From contig NZ_RBXJ01000001.1 in the NCBI RefSeq assembly GCF_003635115.1, positions 930,001 through 994,000 of the forward strand: DNA of 64,000 nt. The letters run 5' to 3'. Position numbers and translations under genes: made by a program. Below are positions 27,552 to 39,356 of this stretch, piece after piece; the first letter of the stretch is position 1; every line of letters begins with the position of its first letter. This stretch comes from Microbacterium sp. AG1240 (GTDB taxonomy: Bacteria > Actinomycetota > Actinomycetes > Actinomycetales > Microbacteriaceae). A model generated the notes under the pieces. It was not told where the DNA came from and made no database searches. It was given only the letters and a program-made list of their open reading frames with translations.

Positions 27552-29219
27552 ATGACCGGCCCGGTCATCACCTCGACGGTGCGCGTCATCCGCGACTGGC
27601 GGGCGTGGCCGACCCGACTCGCAACACTGTGGCGTCGTTCGCTGCGATTCCGAACGGTGCTGCTGACGGTGGGGCTGACGGCCCTCGCCATTCTCGTGGC
27701 GTGCGTCGGCATGGCCCTCGCGATCCAGAACGACCTCTTCCAGTCGCGGCTGAACCAGGTGCTCGAAAGCTCCCAGAACGCCACGATCGCGGCGCAGAAG
27801 ACGCTCGAATCGACCGTGGACACCGGTGAGAGCGCGGTCGCGAGGCAGAACCTCCTGACCAGCATCCAGCAGCCTCTGCTGCAGCAGGCGTCGAGCGACG
27901 TGTTCGCGTTCTACCGCATCGGCACCGATATCTCACCCCTCGCGCCCCAGAACCAGACGTCTCGCGGGTTCGACGAGAGCATCCTGTCGCCCGGGCTCCG
28001 CGAGCAGGTGCAGAACGGCGACAGCGGCTCGCAGTGGTGGCAGTCGGTGCCCCTTCCGACGTCGGGCGGTGGCACGGTACCCGGCATCGTGGTCGGGCAG
28101 CAGCTCGAGATCCCCGACGTCGGACCCTACGAGCTCTACCTCGCCTACGACTTCGCCAGTCCCGCTCAGACCCTCTCGTTCGTGCAGTTCGTGCTGTGGA
28201 TGGTCGGGATCGTGCTTCTCATCCTCATCGGCGGTATCGCGTGGTACGTGCTGCGCTCGGTGACGACCCCCATCGGCGAGGCCGCCGACACGAGCGCGAA
28301 GCTCGCGTCGGGCGACCTCGGGGTGCGACTGGACGTCCGCGGCGACGACGAGCTCGCCACGCTCGGGCGTTCGTTCAACGCGATGGCCGACAGCATCCAG
28401 TCGCAGATCAAGGAGCTCGCCGACCTCTCGCTCGTGCAGCAGCGGTTCGTCTCCGACGTCTCGCACGAGTTGCGCACCCCGCTGACGACCATCCGGCTGG
28501 CCGCCGACATGCTGAACGATCGCCGTGACGACTTCGACCCCGCGACGGCGCGGGCCGCCGAGCTGCTCCACGCCCAGGTGCAGCGCTTCGAGACGCTGCT
28601 GACCGACCTCCTCGAGATCAGCCGCTACGACGCCGGGTCGGTGCAGCTCGAACTCGAGCCCACGAGCCTGGCCCACCTCGCCGAAGACGTCATCGCGTCG
28701 ATGTCGCAGCTCGCCCAGCAGCACGGATCGGACGTGCGGCTCGTGGCGCCCGGCGGCTATTCGCCGGTCGAGATGGACCCGCGGCGCATCCGCCGCATCG
28801 TGCGCAACCTGCTCGGCAACGCCATCGAGCACGGCGAGGGGCGGCCGATCGTGATCACGGTAGACAGCGACCAGCGCACCGTCGCCCTGGGCGTGCTCGA
28901 CTACGGTATGGGGATGCTGCCGGCCGACGCCGAGCGCGTCTTCGACCGGTTCTGGCGCGCCGACCCCTCTCGCAAGCGCACGATCGGCGGCACCGGTCTC
29001 GGGCTCTCGATCGCGCTGGGCGATGCGCGGCTGCACGGCGGCACCCTGGCGGTGTGGTCGGAACCGGGCCGGGGATCGCACTTCGTGCTCACGCTGCCGC
29101 GCGACGGCTCGCGCGTGGAGGGCTCGCCCATCCCGCTCGCTCCGCGAGAGGGCGAGGTCGCCCCGTTCGGAGCGCTGGGGCTCACCCAGCCGATCCACGT
29201 CTCGGACGGTGCCTCGTGA
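27552..29219 (+). CDS. mtrB: sensor histidine kinase
   Basis: A 555-residue membrane kinase. It has TM1 at ~36-58, an extracytoplasmic sensor (~60-210), TM2 at ~213-235, HAMP (VTTPIGEAADTSAKLASGD), HisKA with His305 in SDVSHELRTPLTTIRLA, and HATPase with N box LLGNAIEHGEG, G1 VLDYGMGML and G2 GGTGLGLSIAL. It phosphorylates MtrA, and in mycobacteria it localises to the septum. It overlaps the lpqB start by 4 nt (GTGA at 29216-29219). Domain order and length are normal for MtrB. Confidence 0.96.
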   Translation: MTGPVITSTVRVIRDWRAWPTRLATLWRRSLRFRTVLLTVGLTALAILVACVGMALAIQNDLFQSRLNQVLESSQNATIAAQKTLESTVDTGESAVARQNLLTSIQQPLLQQASSDVFAFYRIGTDISPLAPQNQTSRGFDESILSPGLREQVQNGDSGSQWWQSVPLPTSGGGTVPGIVVGQQLEIPDVGPYELYLAYDFASPAQTLSFVQFVLWMVGIVLLILIGGIAWYVLRSVTTPIGEAADTSAKLASGDLGVRLDVRGDDELATLGRSFNAMADSIQSQIKELADLSLVQQRFVSDVSHELRTPLTTIRLAADMLNDRRDDFDPATARAAELLHAQVQRFETLLTDLLEISRYDAGSVQLELEPTSLAHLAEDVIASMSQLAQQHGSDVRLVAPGGYSPVEMDPRRIRRIVRNLLGNAIEHGEGRPIVITVDSDQRTVALGVLDYGMGMLPADAERVFDRFWRADPSRKRTIGGTGLGLSIALGDARLHGGTLAVWSEPGRGSHFVLTLPRDGSRVEGSPIPLAPREGEVAPFGALGLTQPIHVSDGAS

Positions 29220-30916
29220 GGCGCGTCATCGCCGCGCTCGCGGTGGGGATGCTGCTGCTCCTGGCCGGCTGCACGGGACTGCCGACCTCGGGGCCGGTGC
29301 AGCCGGGACTCCTTCCCCGCGAGGCCGACGACTCCCCGCCGTTCGACCTCGTCCCCGATCCGCCGCAGGCCGGCGCGTCGCCCCAGCAGATCGTCGACGG
29401 CTTCCTGCGTGCCGGAGTCGGCGCGCAGAACGACTGGAAGACCGCTCGCGAATACCTCACGACCGACTTCGCACCCCAGTGGCAGCCGAGGTCGGTGACG
29501 ATCGACCGACTCAGCGAGCGGGCCGCCGCGCCCTCGTCGCCGTCCCCGACACCGTCGCAGGGATCCGACTCCGTCGAGATCACCCAGCGCGTGACCGCGG
29601 AGGCGTTCGTCTCGGACACGGGGGAGTACACCCCCGCCGACGGCAGACCGATCTCGCTGGCGTTCCACCTCGTGCAGACCGACGAGGGATGGCGCATCGA
29701 CCGTGCCCCGAACGGCATCGTGCTCTACCAAGAGGTCTTCACGAGCGTCTTCCGGCCGGCATCGATCATGTACTTCGATCCGACCTACACCTACCTCGTG
29801 CCCGATGAGCGGTGGTTCCCGAACACGCTCATCGCGGCGCGGGTCGCCCAGGCCCTCGTCGACGGTCCGCCGAGCGAGTGGCTGGCGCGGGGCATCGCCA
29901 ACGCCTTCCCCGAGAACGTGACCCTCGCCAGCAGCGCCGTGCCGCTCGAAGACGGCGGCACCACCGCGCAGGTCGAGTTCACCCCGGCCGTCCTCGCGCT
30001 CGACGATCTCACCCTCAACCGCATGCAGACCCAGCTCGAGAAGAGCCTCGAGTCGGTCGGCGTCGCCGAGGTGCAGATGAACGTCGGCACGACACCCGTC
30101 ACGGCGCAGGCCGTCGCCGTGCGTTCCACCCGCGTGAACTCCAACCCCCTCGTCGAGATCGCCGGGGGTGAGTTCGGGTTCCTCAGCTCGAACACCGTGG
30201 AGGCGGTGCCCGGGATCTCCGGCGCCGTGCGCGAGATCGACGCCGCATCCGTCGTCCTCGCCGCCGACCATCGCACCGCTGCCGTGCAGAACACGGACGG
30301 CGCGATCCTGCGTGCGTTCGCGGACGGCACATACGAGGTTCTCGACGGCAGCTCCGTCGACCTCGTCGTCCCGTCGCTCGATACGCAGGGAGCGGTGTGG
30401 TCGGCATCGGCGAGCACGCCCGACTCCTTCACGGTGTACCCCCTCGACGGCGAGCCCGTCACGGTGTCGGCCTCTCTCTGGACGAGCGCCATGGAGATCT
30501 CGGCGTTCCAGGTCTCTCGCGACGGAACGCGGCTCGCCGCTCTCGTGCTCACCAGCGACCGCACCGAGGTATGGGTCGCCGCCATCACGCGCGAAGGCGG
30601 GGTGCCCGTCGCCGTCGGCGAACCGCAGGTGCTCGCCACCACGTCGTCGCTGGGACTCGACCTGGCCTGGCTCGACGACCTCAGCGTGGGGGTGCTGCTC
30701 GCCTCGGAACAGGGATCGACCGTGCTGCTGCAACCGGTGGGCGGGCGGGGGTCTTCCAACGCGGTGACCTCCGACGCCGTCAGCATCTCGGGCGGCAACT
30801 CCAGCGTTCGCCTGCGGACCTTCGACGGAGCACTGCTCATCCAGCGCGGCGCGAACTGGGAGGAAGCGGCCGGCGACATCGCCGTCCTCGGCGTTCAGCA
30901 GGGCGCGCCGGAGTAG
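29216..30916 (+). CDS. lpqB: lipoprotein LpqB, modulator of MtrB
   Basis: A 566-residue lipoprotein. The signal peptide ends in a lipobox (LLLLAGCTG, Cys ~18). The body has a GerMN-like region (~40-330: DGFLRAGVGAQNDWKTAREY; VAQALVDGPPSEWLARGI) and a C-terminal beta-propeller-like half. LpqB binds the MtrB sensor domain in mycobacteria and influences MtrA phosphorylation. Its start overlaps the mtrB stop, so the three proteins are made in step. Confidence 0.95.
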   Translation: MRRVIAALAVGMLLLLAGCTGLPTSGPVQPGLLPREADDSPPFDLVPDPPQAGASPQQIVDGFLRAGVGAQNDWKTAREYLTTDFAPQWQPRSVTIDRLSERAAAPSSPSPTPSQGSDSVEITQRVTAEAFVSDTGEYTPADGRPISLAFHLVQTDEGWRIDRAPNGIVLYQEVFTSVFRPASIMYFDPTYTYLVPDERWFPNTLIAARVAQALVDGPPSEWLARGIANAFPENVTLASSAVPLEDGGTTAQVEFTPAVLALDDLTLNRMQTQLEKSLESVGVAEVQMNVGTTPVTAQAVAVRSTRVNSNPLVEIAGGEFGFLSSNTVEAVPGISGAVREIDAASVVLAADHRTAAVQNTDGAILRAFADGTYEVLDGSSVDLVVPSLDTQGAVWSASASTPDSFTVYPLDGEPVTVSASLWTSAMEISAFQVSRDGTRLAALVLTSDRTEVWVAAITREGGVPVAVGEPQVLATTSSLGLDLAWLDDLSVGVLLASEQGSTVLLQPVGGRGSSNAVTSDAVSISGGNSSVRLRTFDGALLIQRGANWEEAAGDIAVLGVQQGAPE

Positions 30917-30922
30917 TTCGTC

Positions 30923-30941
30923 TCCTCCCCAGGCGGGAGGA
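30923..30941 (+). terminator. hairpin after lpqB
   Basis: TCCTCCC (30923-30929) pairs with GGGAGGA (30935-30941) around a 5-nt loop, six bases after the lpqB stop, with no T tract. Probably the end of the mtrAB-lpqB transcript. Nothing else is evident in 30917-31009. Confidence 0.45.
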
Positions 30942-31009
30942 AGGCGGCATCCGTTCTCGTCCTGTCCGCTCGGCGCTCGATCGCTCCTCGGACGCGCAAC
31001 GATGACGCG

Positions 31010-31648
31010 ATGGACTCCGCCGTCATCCGACGTGCGCTCGCCGACGCGCTCGCCTTCGTCCTCCCCGTCGAGTGCGCCGGGTGCGAGGCCGAAGACGTGG
31101 CCTTGTGCGGCGAATGCCTCGTCGCGCTCGAGCCCGAGCCGCAGTGCCGCGAGATCGACGGCGTGGCGGTCTGGAGCGGCGTGCGCTTCGAGGGGAGAGC
31201 TGCCCGCGTCGTGCGCACGCTGAAGGAGGAGGGGCGCACGGCGCTCGCACGCCCGCTGGGGGCGGCTCTCGGCGCGGCGCTCGCCGCGCTCCCCGACGGC
31301 GCCGCGTTCGTTCCGGTGCCGACGTCGACGGCGTCGATGCGACGACGCGGATACCGCGTGCCCGAGCTGCTGCTGCGCCGAGCGGGGGTTCCCGTCCACA
31401 GGGCGCTGCGCATCGTGCGGGCCACGGGCGACCAGCGCGCGCTCGGCATCGACGACCGCCGCGCGAACGTCGAGCGCAGTCTGATCGCGACGGGCGTCGA
31501 GGGGCGTCGGGTGGTCGTCGTCGACGACGTCGTCACGACCGGCGCGACCCTCGGCGAGGCGGTGCGGGCCCTGCGCGCGGCAGGAGCCGACGTGGTGGGA
31601 GCGGCGACGGCGGCGGCGACGCCGAGGCGTCGCGGGGGCCTCCGCTAG
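31010..31648 (+). CDS. ComF-like phosphoribosyltransferase-domain protein
   Basis: A 212-residue ComF-family protein. An N-terminal zinc-ribbon-type set (PVECAGCEAEDVALCGEC, Cys ~22, 25, 33, 36) is followed by a type I phosphoribosyltransferase fold with the PRPP loop VVVVDDVVTTGATLGEA (~172-188). VPVPTSTASMRRRGYRV and NVERSLIATG are also family features. ComF supports natural transformation in Gram-positives and DNA-transfer steps elsewhere. In actinobacteria the gene is common next to lpqB and hpf. Enzymatic activity is unproven in the family. Confidence 0.88.
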   Translation: MDSAVIRRALADALAFVLPVECAGCEAEDVALCGECLVALEPEPQCREIDGVAVWSGVRFEGRAARVVRTLKEEGRTALARPLGAALGAALAALPDGAAFVPVPTSTASMRRRGYRVPELLLRRAGVPVHRALRIVRATGDQRALGIDDRRANVERSLIATGVEGRRVVVVDDVVTTGATLGEAVRALRAAGADVVGAATAAATPRRRGGLR

Positions 31649-31686
31649 GCGAATCCGATGAGGTTCACCGCATCCGCGGTTCGGGC

Positions 31687-31715
31687 GTGACAGGTCCGGT
31701 CGTCACGACTACGGT
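31687..31715 (+). promoter_or_regulatory. putative promoter of hpf
   Basis: GTGACA (31687-31692), a 17-nt spacer and TACGGT (31710-31715) resemble a housekeeping promoter. The expected leader is ~75 nt and carries AAGGAGG (31785-31791) before ATG 31798. No SigR-type GGAAT-N18-GTT is visible here, although hpf is a SigR target in Streptomyces. Confidence 0.5.
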
Positions 31716-31797
31716 GGGGGGACTAGCAAGGCGACGGACCGTTCGCCCTTGGCACCGAACAAGCCGATTGGGCGAACCCGGAACAAGGAGGTCACGG

Positions 31798-32457
31798 ATG
31801 GACACCAACATCGTCGGCGTGGGAGTAGGGATCACGGAACGATTCCGAACAGTCGTCGAAGAGAAGGCCTCACGCATCGAAACCCTCGCGCCCCGCGCGC
31901 AGGGCCTCGAGGTGAAAGTCACCCATCGCGCTTATCACAACGGGCGGATGGAAGACGAGACCGTCGAGCTCACCCTCGGCGGCAAGGGTCCGGTCGTACG
32001 GGCCGAAGCAACGGACGGCGACAAGTTCACCGCCCTCGACCTCGCCGTCGACAAGATGGCCGAGCAGTTGCGTCGAGCCAAGGACAAGCGCGTCGACGCG
32101 CGCAACCACCCCCGGGGTGCGAAGTTCGAGAAGGAGAGCGGATCGCTCGCGGGCATCGACATCGAGCCCGCTTCCGCCGAGCTGTTGCACGCCGTCGCGA
32201 CGGGTGAGGTGCCCGTCGTCCAGGCGGACGACGAGGCCGACTACACGCCCGTCGTCATCCGAACGAAGCAGTTCGACGCCGAGTGGATGACGGTCGAGGA
32301 GGCCGTCGACCGGATGGAGCTCGTCGGACACGACTTCTTCCTCTTCGTCGACGCGCGCTCCGACCACCCGAGCGTCGTCTACCGCCGCAAGGGCTGGGAC
32401 TACGGCGTGATCTCGCTCGAGACGCAGGCCGCTCCGGAGGCACGCGCCGCCTCCTGA
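31798..32457 (+). CDS. hpf: long-form ribosome hibernation promoting factor
   Basis: 219 residues. The N-terminal domain (~1-110) is the YfiA/RaiA fold that occupies the A and P sites of idle 30S subunits (FRTVVEEKASRIETLAPRAQ; FTALDLAVDKMAEQLRRAKD). The C-terminal domain (~155-212) is the dimerisation module (VVIRTKQFDAEWMTVEEAVD; LFVDARSDHPSVVYRRKGWD) that makes 100S ribosomes in bacteria with the long form. Perfect AAGGAGG lies 6 nt before the ATG. A very stable hairpin follows the gene (32466-32550). Confidence 0.95.
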   Translation: MDTNIVGVGVGITERFRTVVEEKASRIETLAPRAQGLEVKVTHRAYHNGRMEDETVELTLGGKGPVVRAEATDGDKFTALDLAVDKMAEQLRRAKDKRVDARNHPRGAKFEKESGSLAGIDIEPASAELLHAVATGEVPVVQADDEADYTPVVIRTKQFDAEWMTVEEAVDRMELVGHDFFLFVDARSDHPSVVYRRKGWDYGVISLETQAAPEARAAS

Positions 32458-32465
32458 CACCCCCG

Positions 32466-32550
32466 CACAGACCGCGAGACCCGATCCGACCGGCGAGACC
32501 CTGGCTTTCTGTCAGGGTCTCGCCGCGGAGATCGGGTCTCGCGGTCTGTG
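32466..32550. terminator. long two-tier hairpin between hpf and the convergent coiled-coil gene
   Basis: The outer arms 32466-32486 and 32530-32550 are a perfect 21-bp inverted repeat (CACAGACCGCGAGACCCGAT..., and its complement). Inside, 32492-32503 and 32513-32524 form a further 12-bp perfect stem around a 9-nt loop. The two tiers are separated by a 5/5 internal loop. It lies 8 nt after the hpf stop and 26 nt from the opposite stop, so a bidirectional terminator is the simplest reading. The motif CGAGACCC occurs in both stems. Confidence 0.75.
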
Positions 32551-32576
32551 GGCGAGCAGATGCTGCGGCGGGCCGA

Positions 32577-33881
32577 TCAGCCGTCGAACATGTCGCCGAG
32601 GAGCGACCCGATGACGAGGCCGCCGAGCATGCCGCCGACCATGTTGCCGCCGCCCATGCCGCCGCCGCCGCGGCGACCGCCCCATCCGTCGCCGCCCCAG
32701 TCGTTCGGGCGCGAGGAGTCGATGTCGTTCTGCGCGAGCTGAAGGGCCTCCGACGCCAGCGCGGCCACCCGGCGGGCCTGCGCGATGGTGCGCTCGCGCG
32801 CCTCCTCGTCGATCGGTCCGAGGGGGATCTCGGAGCGGAGGCGCTCGGCCTCTGCGAAGCGCGTGCGCGCATCGGCTCCGATCCAGCCGCGGTGGCCGGA
32901 GATGATGCTGCGCGCCACGGTGAGCTGGCGATCGGCGTCGTCGACGGCGTGCGTCACGTGGGTCTGGGGGATGACCGGCCGCGAGGCGCGCTCGCGGGCG
33001 GTGTCGAGATCGGTGTTCGCCTGACGCAGTCGCGAGAGTGCCCCGAACGGGTCGTCTCGCACTCCGCCGGCCGGAAGCTCGGCCAGGGCCTTCTCGAGGG
33101 CGACCATGGCCTCACGGACGGCCGGGGTCTGCGGACCGCTGCGCGCATCGACCAGATCGCCGCGGGAGTCCTCGACGACGGCGGCGAGCGTCGACTCGGC
33201 GCGCAGCGCCTCGATCTCGTAGGAGTCGATCGCGTCGAGAAGCGACTCGGCACGGCGGATCGACTCGGTCGCCGCCTCGAGGGCGACCCCGGCCTGTTCG
33301 CGCTGGCCGGCCTCGCGTCGGCGCTCCGACACGTCGGCGGTGTGACCGGCGAAGCTCAGCAGCTGCTCGATCTCCTCGGGGTTGCCCGAGATCTGCTGCA
33401 GCGCGGCCGGGCTGTACCGGGTCGCCAGCCGCTGCACGGCATCGCGGGCCGCGGGCACGCGCAGTGAGAGGCGTTCGCGGTCGGCGCGCACGCGTTCGAG
33501 CACCTCGGGCGCGCGACGCACCTTCTCGATCGCGCCCTGCAGCACCGTGGTGCGCTCCTCGAGCAGGTCTTCGGCCCACTCGGACAGCTGGATGATGCGG
33601 GCGTTGCGGGTGCGGAGCTCCTCCGGAGTATCGGGGATCTCATCGTGGTTGAGCTGGTGGAGGTGGAAGGCCTCGCTCAGGTGGGTCTTCACGGAATCGA
33701 GGGCGTTGCGCAGGTCTGCGGTGGCCGACTCGCCGAGCTCGGCGACCGCGAAGTCGAGCTCATCGGTCGTCAGACGCACGCGCTCGTCGGCCGCGACGAT
33801 GGCCATCTCGGCCCGTCGCATCAGGTCGGCATCCGCCGCATCCTGCTCTTCGCGCTTGCGTTTTCCCCAGAACCCGGCCAT
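32577..33881 (-). CDS. coiled-coil protein with Gly-rich hydrophobic C-terminus, unknown function
   Basis: 434 residues. Nearly the whole protein is charged alpha-helix, and the heptad-like segments ([60 protein letters not shown]) predict long coiled coils. The tail is Gly/Met-rich ([20 protein letters not shown]). It looks like the cytosolic helical half and Gly-rich tail of actinobacterial TPM-domain proteins, but no TPM domain or signal peptide is present. It has no catalytic motif. ATG 33881 follows TAGGAT by 6 nt with no Shine-Dalgarno. It is divergent from secA. A membrane-associated scaffold, PspA-like in general architecture, is possible but not shown. Confidence 0.7.
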   Translation of the reverse strand: MAGFWGKRKREEQDAADADLMRRAEMAIVAADERVRLTTDELDFAVAELGESATADLRNALDSVKTHLSEAFHLHQLNHDEIPDTPEELRTRNARIIQLSEWAEDLLEERTTVLQGAIEKVRRAPEVLERVRADRERLSLRVPAARDAVQRLATRYSPAALQQISGNPEEIEQLLSFAGHTADVSERRREAGQREQAGVALEAATESIRRAESLLDAIDSYEIEALRAESTLAAVVEDSRGDLVDARSGPQTPAVREAMVALEKALAELPAGGVRDDPFGALSRLRQANTDLDTARERASRPVIPQTHVTHAVDDADRQLTVARSIISGHRGWIGADARTRFAEAERLRSEIPLGPIDEEARERTIAQARRVAALASEALQLAQNDIDSSRPNDWGGDGWGGRRGGGGMGGGNMVGGMLGGLVIGSLLGDMFDG

Positions 33882-34048
33882 GTTCCGATCCTACGATCCC
33901 GGTGCGGTGTGGAAGCCGACTGTTCGCCGTGGGCGCGCGATGGGCTTACCCACCCTGGTTCCTCGGAGGTCACGAACGGATAACATGGGCGTCATATGCC
34001 TGTTCGCAGGCGGGCCTTCGCGCCGCACCCGACAGATGGAGATCCTCC

Positions 34049-36859
<2,811 letters not shown>

Positions 36860-36864
36860 CCGCG

Positions 36865-36907
36865 GCCCCGGACCGGTCCACGCGATGAGCATTGGCCGGT
36901 TCGGGGC
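36865..36907 (+). terminator. hairpin after secA overlapping next promoter
   Basis: GCCCCGGACCGG (36865-36876) pairs with CCGGTTCGGGGC (36896-36907) with one G-U, followed by GGGTTTATT. It starts 6 nt after the secA stop. Its descending arm lies where the -35 of the aminotransferase promoter would be (-10 TATTCT at 36913-36918), so terminator and promoter overlap. Confidence 0.55.
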
Positions 36908-36924
36908 GGGTTTATTCTGACTGG

Positions 36925-38151
36925 ATGACCTCGCCACGCTCGCTCGACCAGTCGTCGAAGCTGAAAGACGTCCTCTACGAGATCCGTGGCTCGGCGCTCA
37001 TAGAGGCCGATCGGCTCGAGAGCGAGGGACACCGCATCCTCAAGCTGAACACCGGCAACCCGGCCGTGTTCGGCTTCGAGGCACCCTTCCAGATCGTGCG
37101 CGACATGATCGACGCCGTTCCCCACGCGCACGGCTACAGCGACAGCAAGGGCATCATGTCGGCGCGCCGCGCGGTCGTCTCGCGGTACGAGCAGGTGCCG
37201 GGATTCCCGCTGTTCGACCCCGATGACGTGTACCTCGGCAACGGTGTGTCCGAGTTGATCACGATGGTCATGCAGGCGCTTCTCGACGAGGGCGACGAGG
37301 TGCTCATCCCTGCGCCCGACTACCCGCTCTGGACGGCGATGACGAGCCTCGGCGGCGGCACGCCGGTGCACTACATCTGCGACGAGCTCGACGGGTGGCA
37401 GCCCGATCTCGACGACATCCGGTCGAAGATCACCCCGCGCACCAAGGCGATCGTCATCATCAACCCGAACAACCCGACGGGGGCGGTCTACTCGCGGGAG
37501 GTGCTGGAGGGGATCGCTGCCGTCGCGCGCGAGCATTCGCTGCTGCTCCTCGCCGACGAGATCTACGACCGCATCCTCTTCGACGATGCGCAGCACATCC
37601 CGCTCGCGACCGTCGCGCCCGACCTGCTGTGCCTGACGTTCAACGGGTTGTCGAAGACCTACCGCGTGGCAGGGTTCCGCTCGGGTTGGCTCGTCATCAC
37701 CGGTCCGAAGGACCACGCCAAGGGGTTCATCGAGGGGATCACCCTCCTCGCCTCGACCCGTCTGTGTCCGAACGTCCCGGCGCAGTACGCCGTCCAGGCG
37801 GCGCTCTCGGGGGTGCAGTCGATCGACGCGCTCATCGCCCCGACGGGTCGGCTCCACGAGCAGCGGGATGCGGCGTGGCAGGGCCTCGAGGCGATCCCCG
37901 GTGTCTCCTGCGTGATGCCGCAGGGAGCGCTCTACGCCTTCCCGCGGTTCGACCCGGAGGTCTACGAGATCCCGGACGACGGGAAGTTCGTCCACGACTT
38001 CCTCATCGCCGAGCATGTGCTCCTCGTGCAGGGCACGGGGTTCAACTGGCCGACGCCCGACCACGTGCGCATCGTCACGCTGCCGGAGGCGCGGGTGCTC
38101 ACCGACGCGATCGAGCGGCTCGGCAACTTCCTCTCCTCGTACCGCCCCTAG
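36925..38151 (+). CDS. PLP-dependent aminotransferase, AlaA-like
   Basis: A 408-residue fold type I aminotransferase. It has the substrate-side LNTGNPAVFGFEAP, Tyr in HGYSDSKGI, IINPNNPTGAVYS (PLP Asn/Asp region), LADEIYDRILF and the PLP lysine in GLSKTYRVAGFRSGW. Overall it resembles E. coli AlaA and mycobacterial AspC-type enzymes, which interconvert pyruvate/glutamate and alanine/2-oxoglutarate. ATG 36925 follows TATTCT by 6 nt, and 11 extra upstream codons are unlikely to be used. The stop is 3 nt from the stop of the convergent Rv3235-like gene. The exact amino acid is inferred. Confidence 0.9.
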   Translation: MTSPRSLDQSSKLKDVLYEIRGSALIEADRLESEGHRILKLNTGNPAVFGFEAPFQIVRDMIDAVPHAHGYSDSKGIMSARRAVVSRYEQVPGFPLFDPDDVYLGNGVSELITMVMQALLDEGDEVLIPAPDYPLWTAMTSLGGGTPVHYICDELDGWQPDLDDIRSKITPRTKAIVIINPNNPTGAVYSREVLEGIAAVAREHSLLLLADEIYDRILFDDAQHIPLATVAPDLLCLTFNGLSKTYRVAGFRSGWLVITGPKDHAKGFIEGITLLASTRLCPNVPAQYAVQAALSGVQSIDALIAPTGRLHEQRDAAWQGLEAIPGVSCVMPQGALYAFPRFDPEVYEIPDDGKFVHDFLIAEHVLLVQGTGFNWPTPDHVRIVTLPEARVLTDAIERLGNFLSSYRP

Positions 38152-38154
38152 GCG

Positions 38155-38595
38155 TCACAGCAGGGCGAGGGACGTCGCCCTCCAGCGACGGTCCATCCCT
38201 TCCAGCCGGATGGCCACGGCGCGGGTGCGCGCCGGGCCCGCGACGATCACGACCGCCTCGACGACTCCGTCGGCGGGCACGCACTCGCGCACGGACAGGA
38301 TCCGGTGCACCGGGCGCGCGGCGGGCACGCCTCGTGCGCTGCGGGCCCGCGTGGCGAGGTTGGCGCGCGTCAGCAGGCTGCGGTAGGCGTCTTCGGTGAG
38401 CCAGCGCGACAGCTGTTCGATCTCGCGCACGCCGGCCAGCACCTCGAGGACGCCGAGCGTGAGGTTGCGCAGCAGCGGCGCCGGGGCGGGGAGGTCGCTG
38501 GAGCGGGTGGGCTGGGGTGCGAAGTATTCGTCGATCTCCAGCGATCGAACCGTGAGGGGGAATGCGCGGGCAGAGCTCGTCGACATCGATGCCAT
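38155..38595 (-). CDS. Rv3235 family protein
   Basis: 146 residues. The second half is the Rv3235 family domain: LLRNLTLGVLEVLAGVREIE and LSRWLTEDAYRSLLTRANLA, then beta strands ending GMDRRWRATSLALL. The gene is close to secA in many actinobacteria (Rv3235 near secA1, Rv3240c). GAGAGAGG lies 7 nt before ATG 38595, and a second ATG is at 38586. No enzyme motif is present and function is unknown; proximity to secA hints at an export-related role but proves nothing. Confidence 0.82.
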   Translation of the reverse strand: MASMSTSSARAFPLTVRSLEIDEYFAPQPTRSSDLPAPAPLLRNLTLGVLEVLAGVREIEQLSRWLTEDAYRSLLTRANLATRARSARGVPAARPVHRILSVRECVPADGVVEAVVIVAGPARTRAVAIRLEGMDRRWRATSLALL

Positions 38596-38743
38596 CAGTG
38601 CGCCTCTCTCGACCGGGGGTGTCGTTGAGTCCAGCGGGGGACTTTCCGCTCAGTACAGCACAACATCTGCTACGGTGGCCGAACTTTTCCAGGATGTGGA
38701 TAAGCGATCCGGGCCACGGGGTAGCTGCCCTAACGTCGGCGTC

Positions 38744-39343
38744 ATGCGATGGGACCGTTTCTTCGAGGACATCGAAGATCAGCTGGAGTCGGAGTGGGAG
38801 GCCGAGCGCGCTGCCCTCGAGAGCGAAGCGGAGCGCCTGCGGCTGTCGAAGCTGACCCTGCACGAACGTGTCGCCGCGATGGTCGGTGCCGACGCCTCCG
38901 CGACCCTCGAGCTCATCGACGGCACCGCGCTCGATGCCCCCGTCACCGCCCTGGGCGCGGACTGGCTGCTCGTGTCCCCGTGGCAGACCCGCGCCGGCGC
39001 CGCGCTCGTCCCGCTGACCTCCGTGACGGCCGTGAGGACGCCTCACGCCGAACTCCTGCGCACCGCGCGGCCCGCGGGCGCGACCGCGAAGGCGCCCGTC
39101 TCCCGCCGCGCCACGTTCGGGTTCGCGGTGCGCGATCTCGTGCGCCGCCGGGCGGGGGTCAGCATCCACGCGACCTCCGCGCGCGTCTTCTCGGGGACGA
39201 TCGACCGCGCTGGCGCCGACCATCTCGATCTCGCACTGCACGATCCGGGGGCGCCGCGTCGTCGCGCCGAGGTCTCGGCGTACCGCATCATCCCCTTCGC
39301 CTCGGTCGCGTGGATCGGCATCGACGCGCCGATCGCGGTGTGA
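38744..39343 (+). CDS. hypothetical protein, acidic helix plus beta domain
   Basis: A 199-residue protein I do not recognise. Residues 1-40 form a very acidic amphipathic helix (FFEDIEDQLESEWEAERAAL). Then comes a beta-rich region (ASATLELIDGTALDAP; DWLLVSPWQTRAGAALVPLT), and a second similar one near the end (SIHATSARVFSGTIDRAGAD; ISYRIIPFASV-like strands). This suggests two small barrel-type repeats. There is no signal peptide, TM or cysteine. ATG 38744 follows TAACGT (38731-38736) by 7 nt, again leaderless. It sits between the Rv3235-like gene (divergent) and an HTH gene (convergent). Confidence 0.7.
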   Translation: MRWDRFFEDIEDQLESEWEAERAALESEAERLRLSKLTLHERVAAMVGADASATLELIDGTALDAPVTALGADWLLVSPWQTRAGAALVPLTSVTAVRTPHAELLRTARPAGATAKAPVSRRATFGFAVRDLVRRRAGVSIHATSARVFSGTIDRAGADHLDLALHDPGAPRRRAEVSAYRIIPFASVAWIGIDAPIAV

Positions 39344-39356
39344 GCGGGGGGATGGC

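Noticed and set aside
36892..36924. Upstream start for the aminotransferase
   Set aside because: The extra codons overlap the -10 TATTCT and the secA terminator, and do not resemble the family N-terminus.
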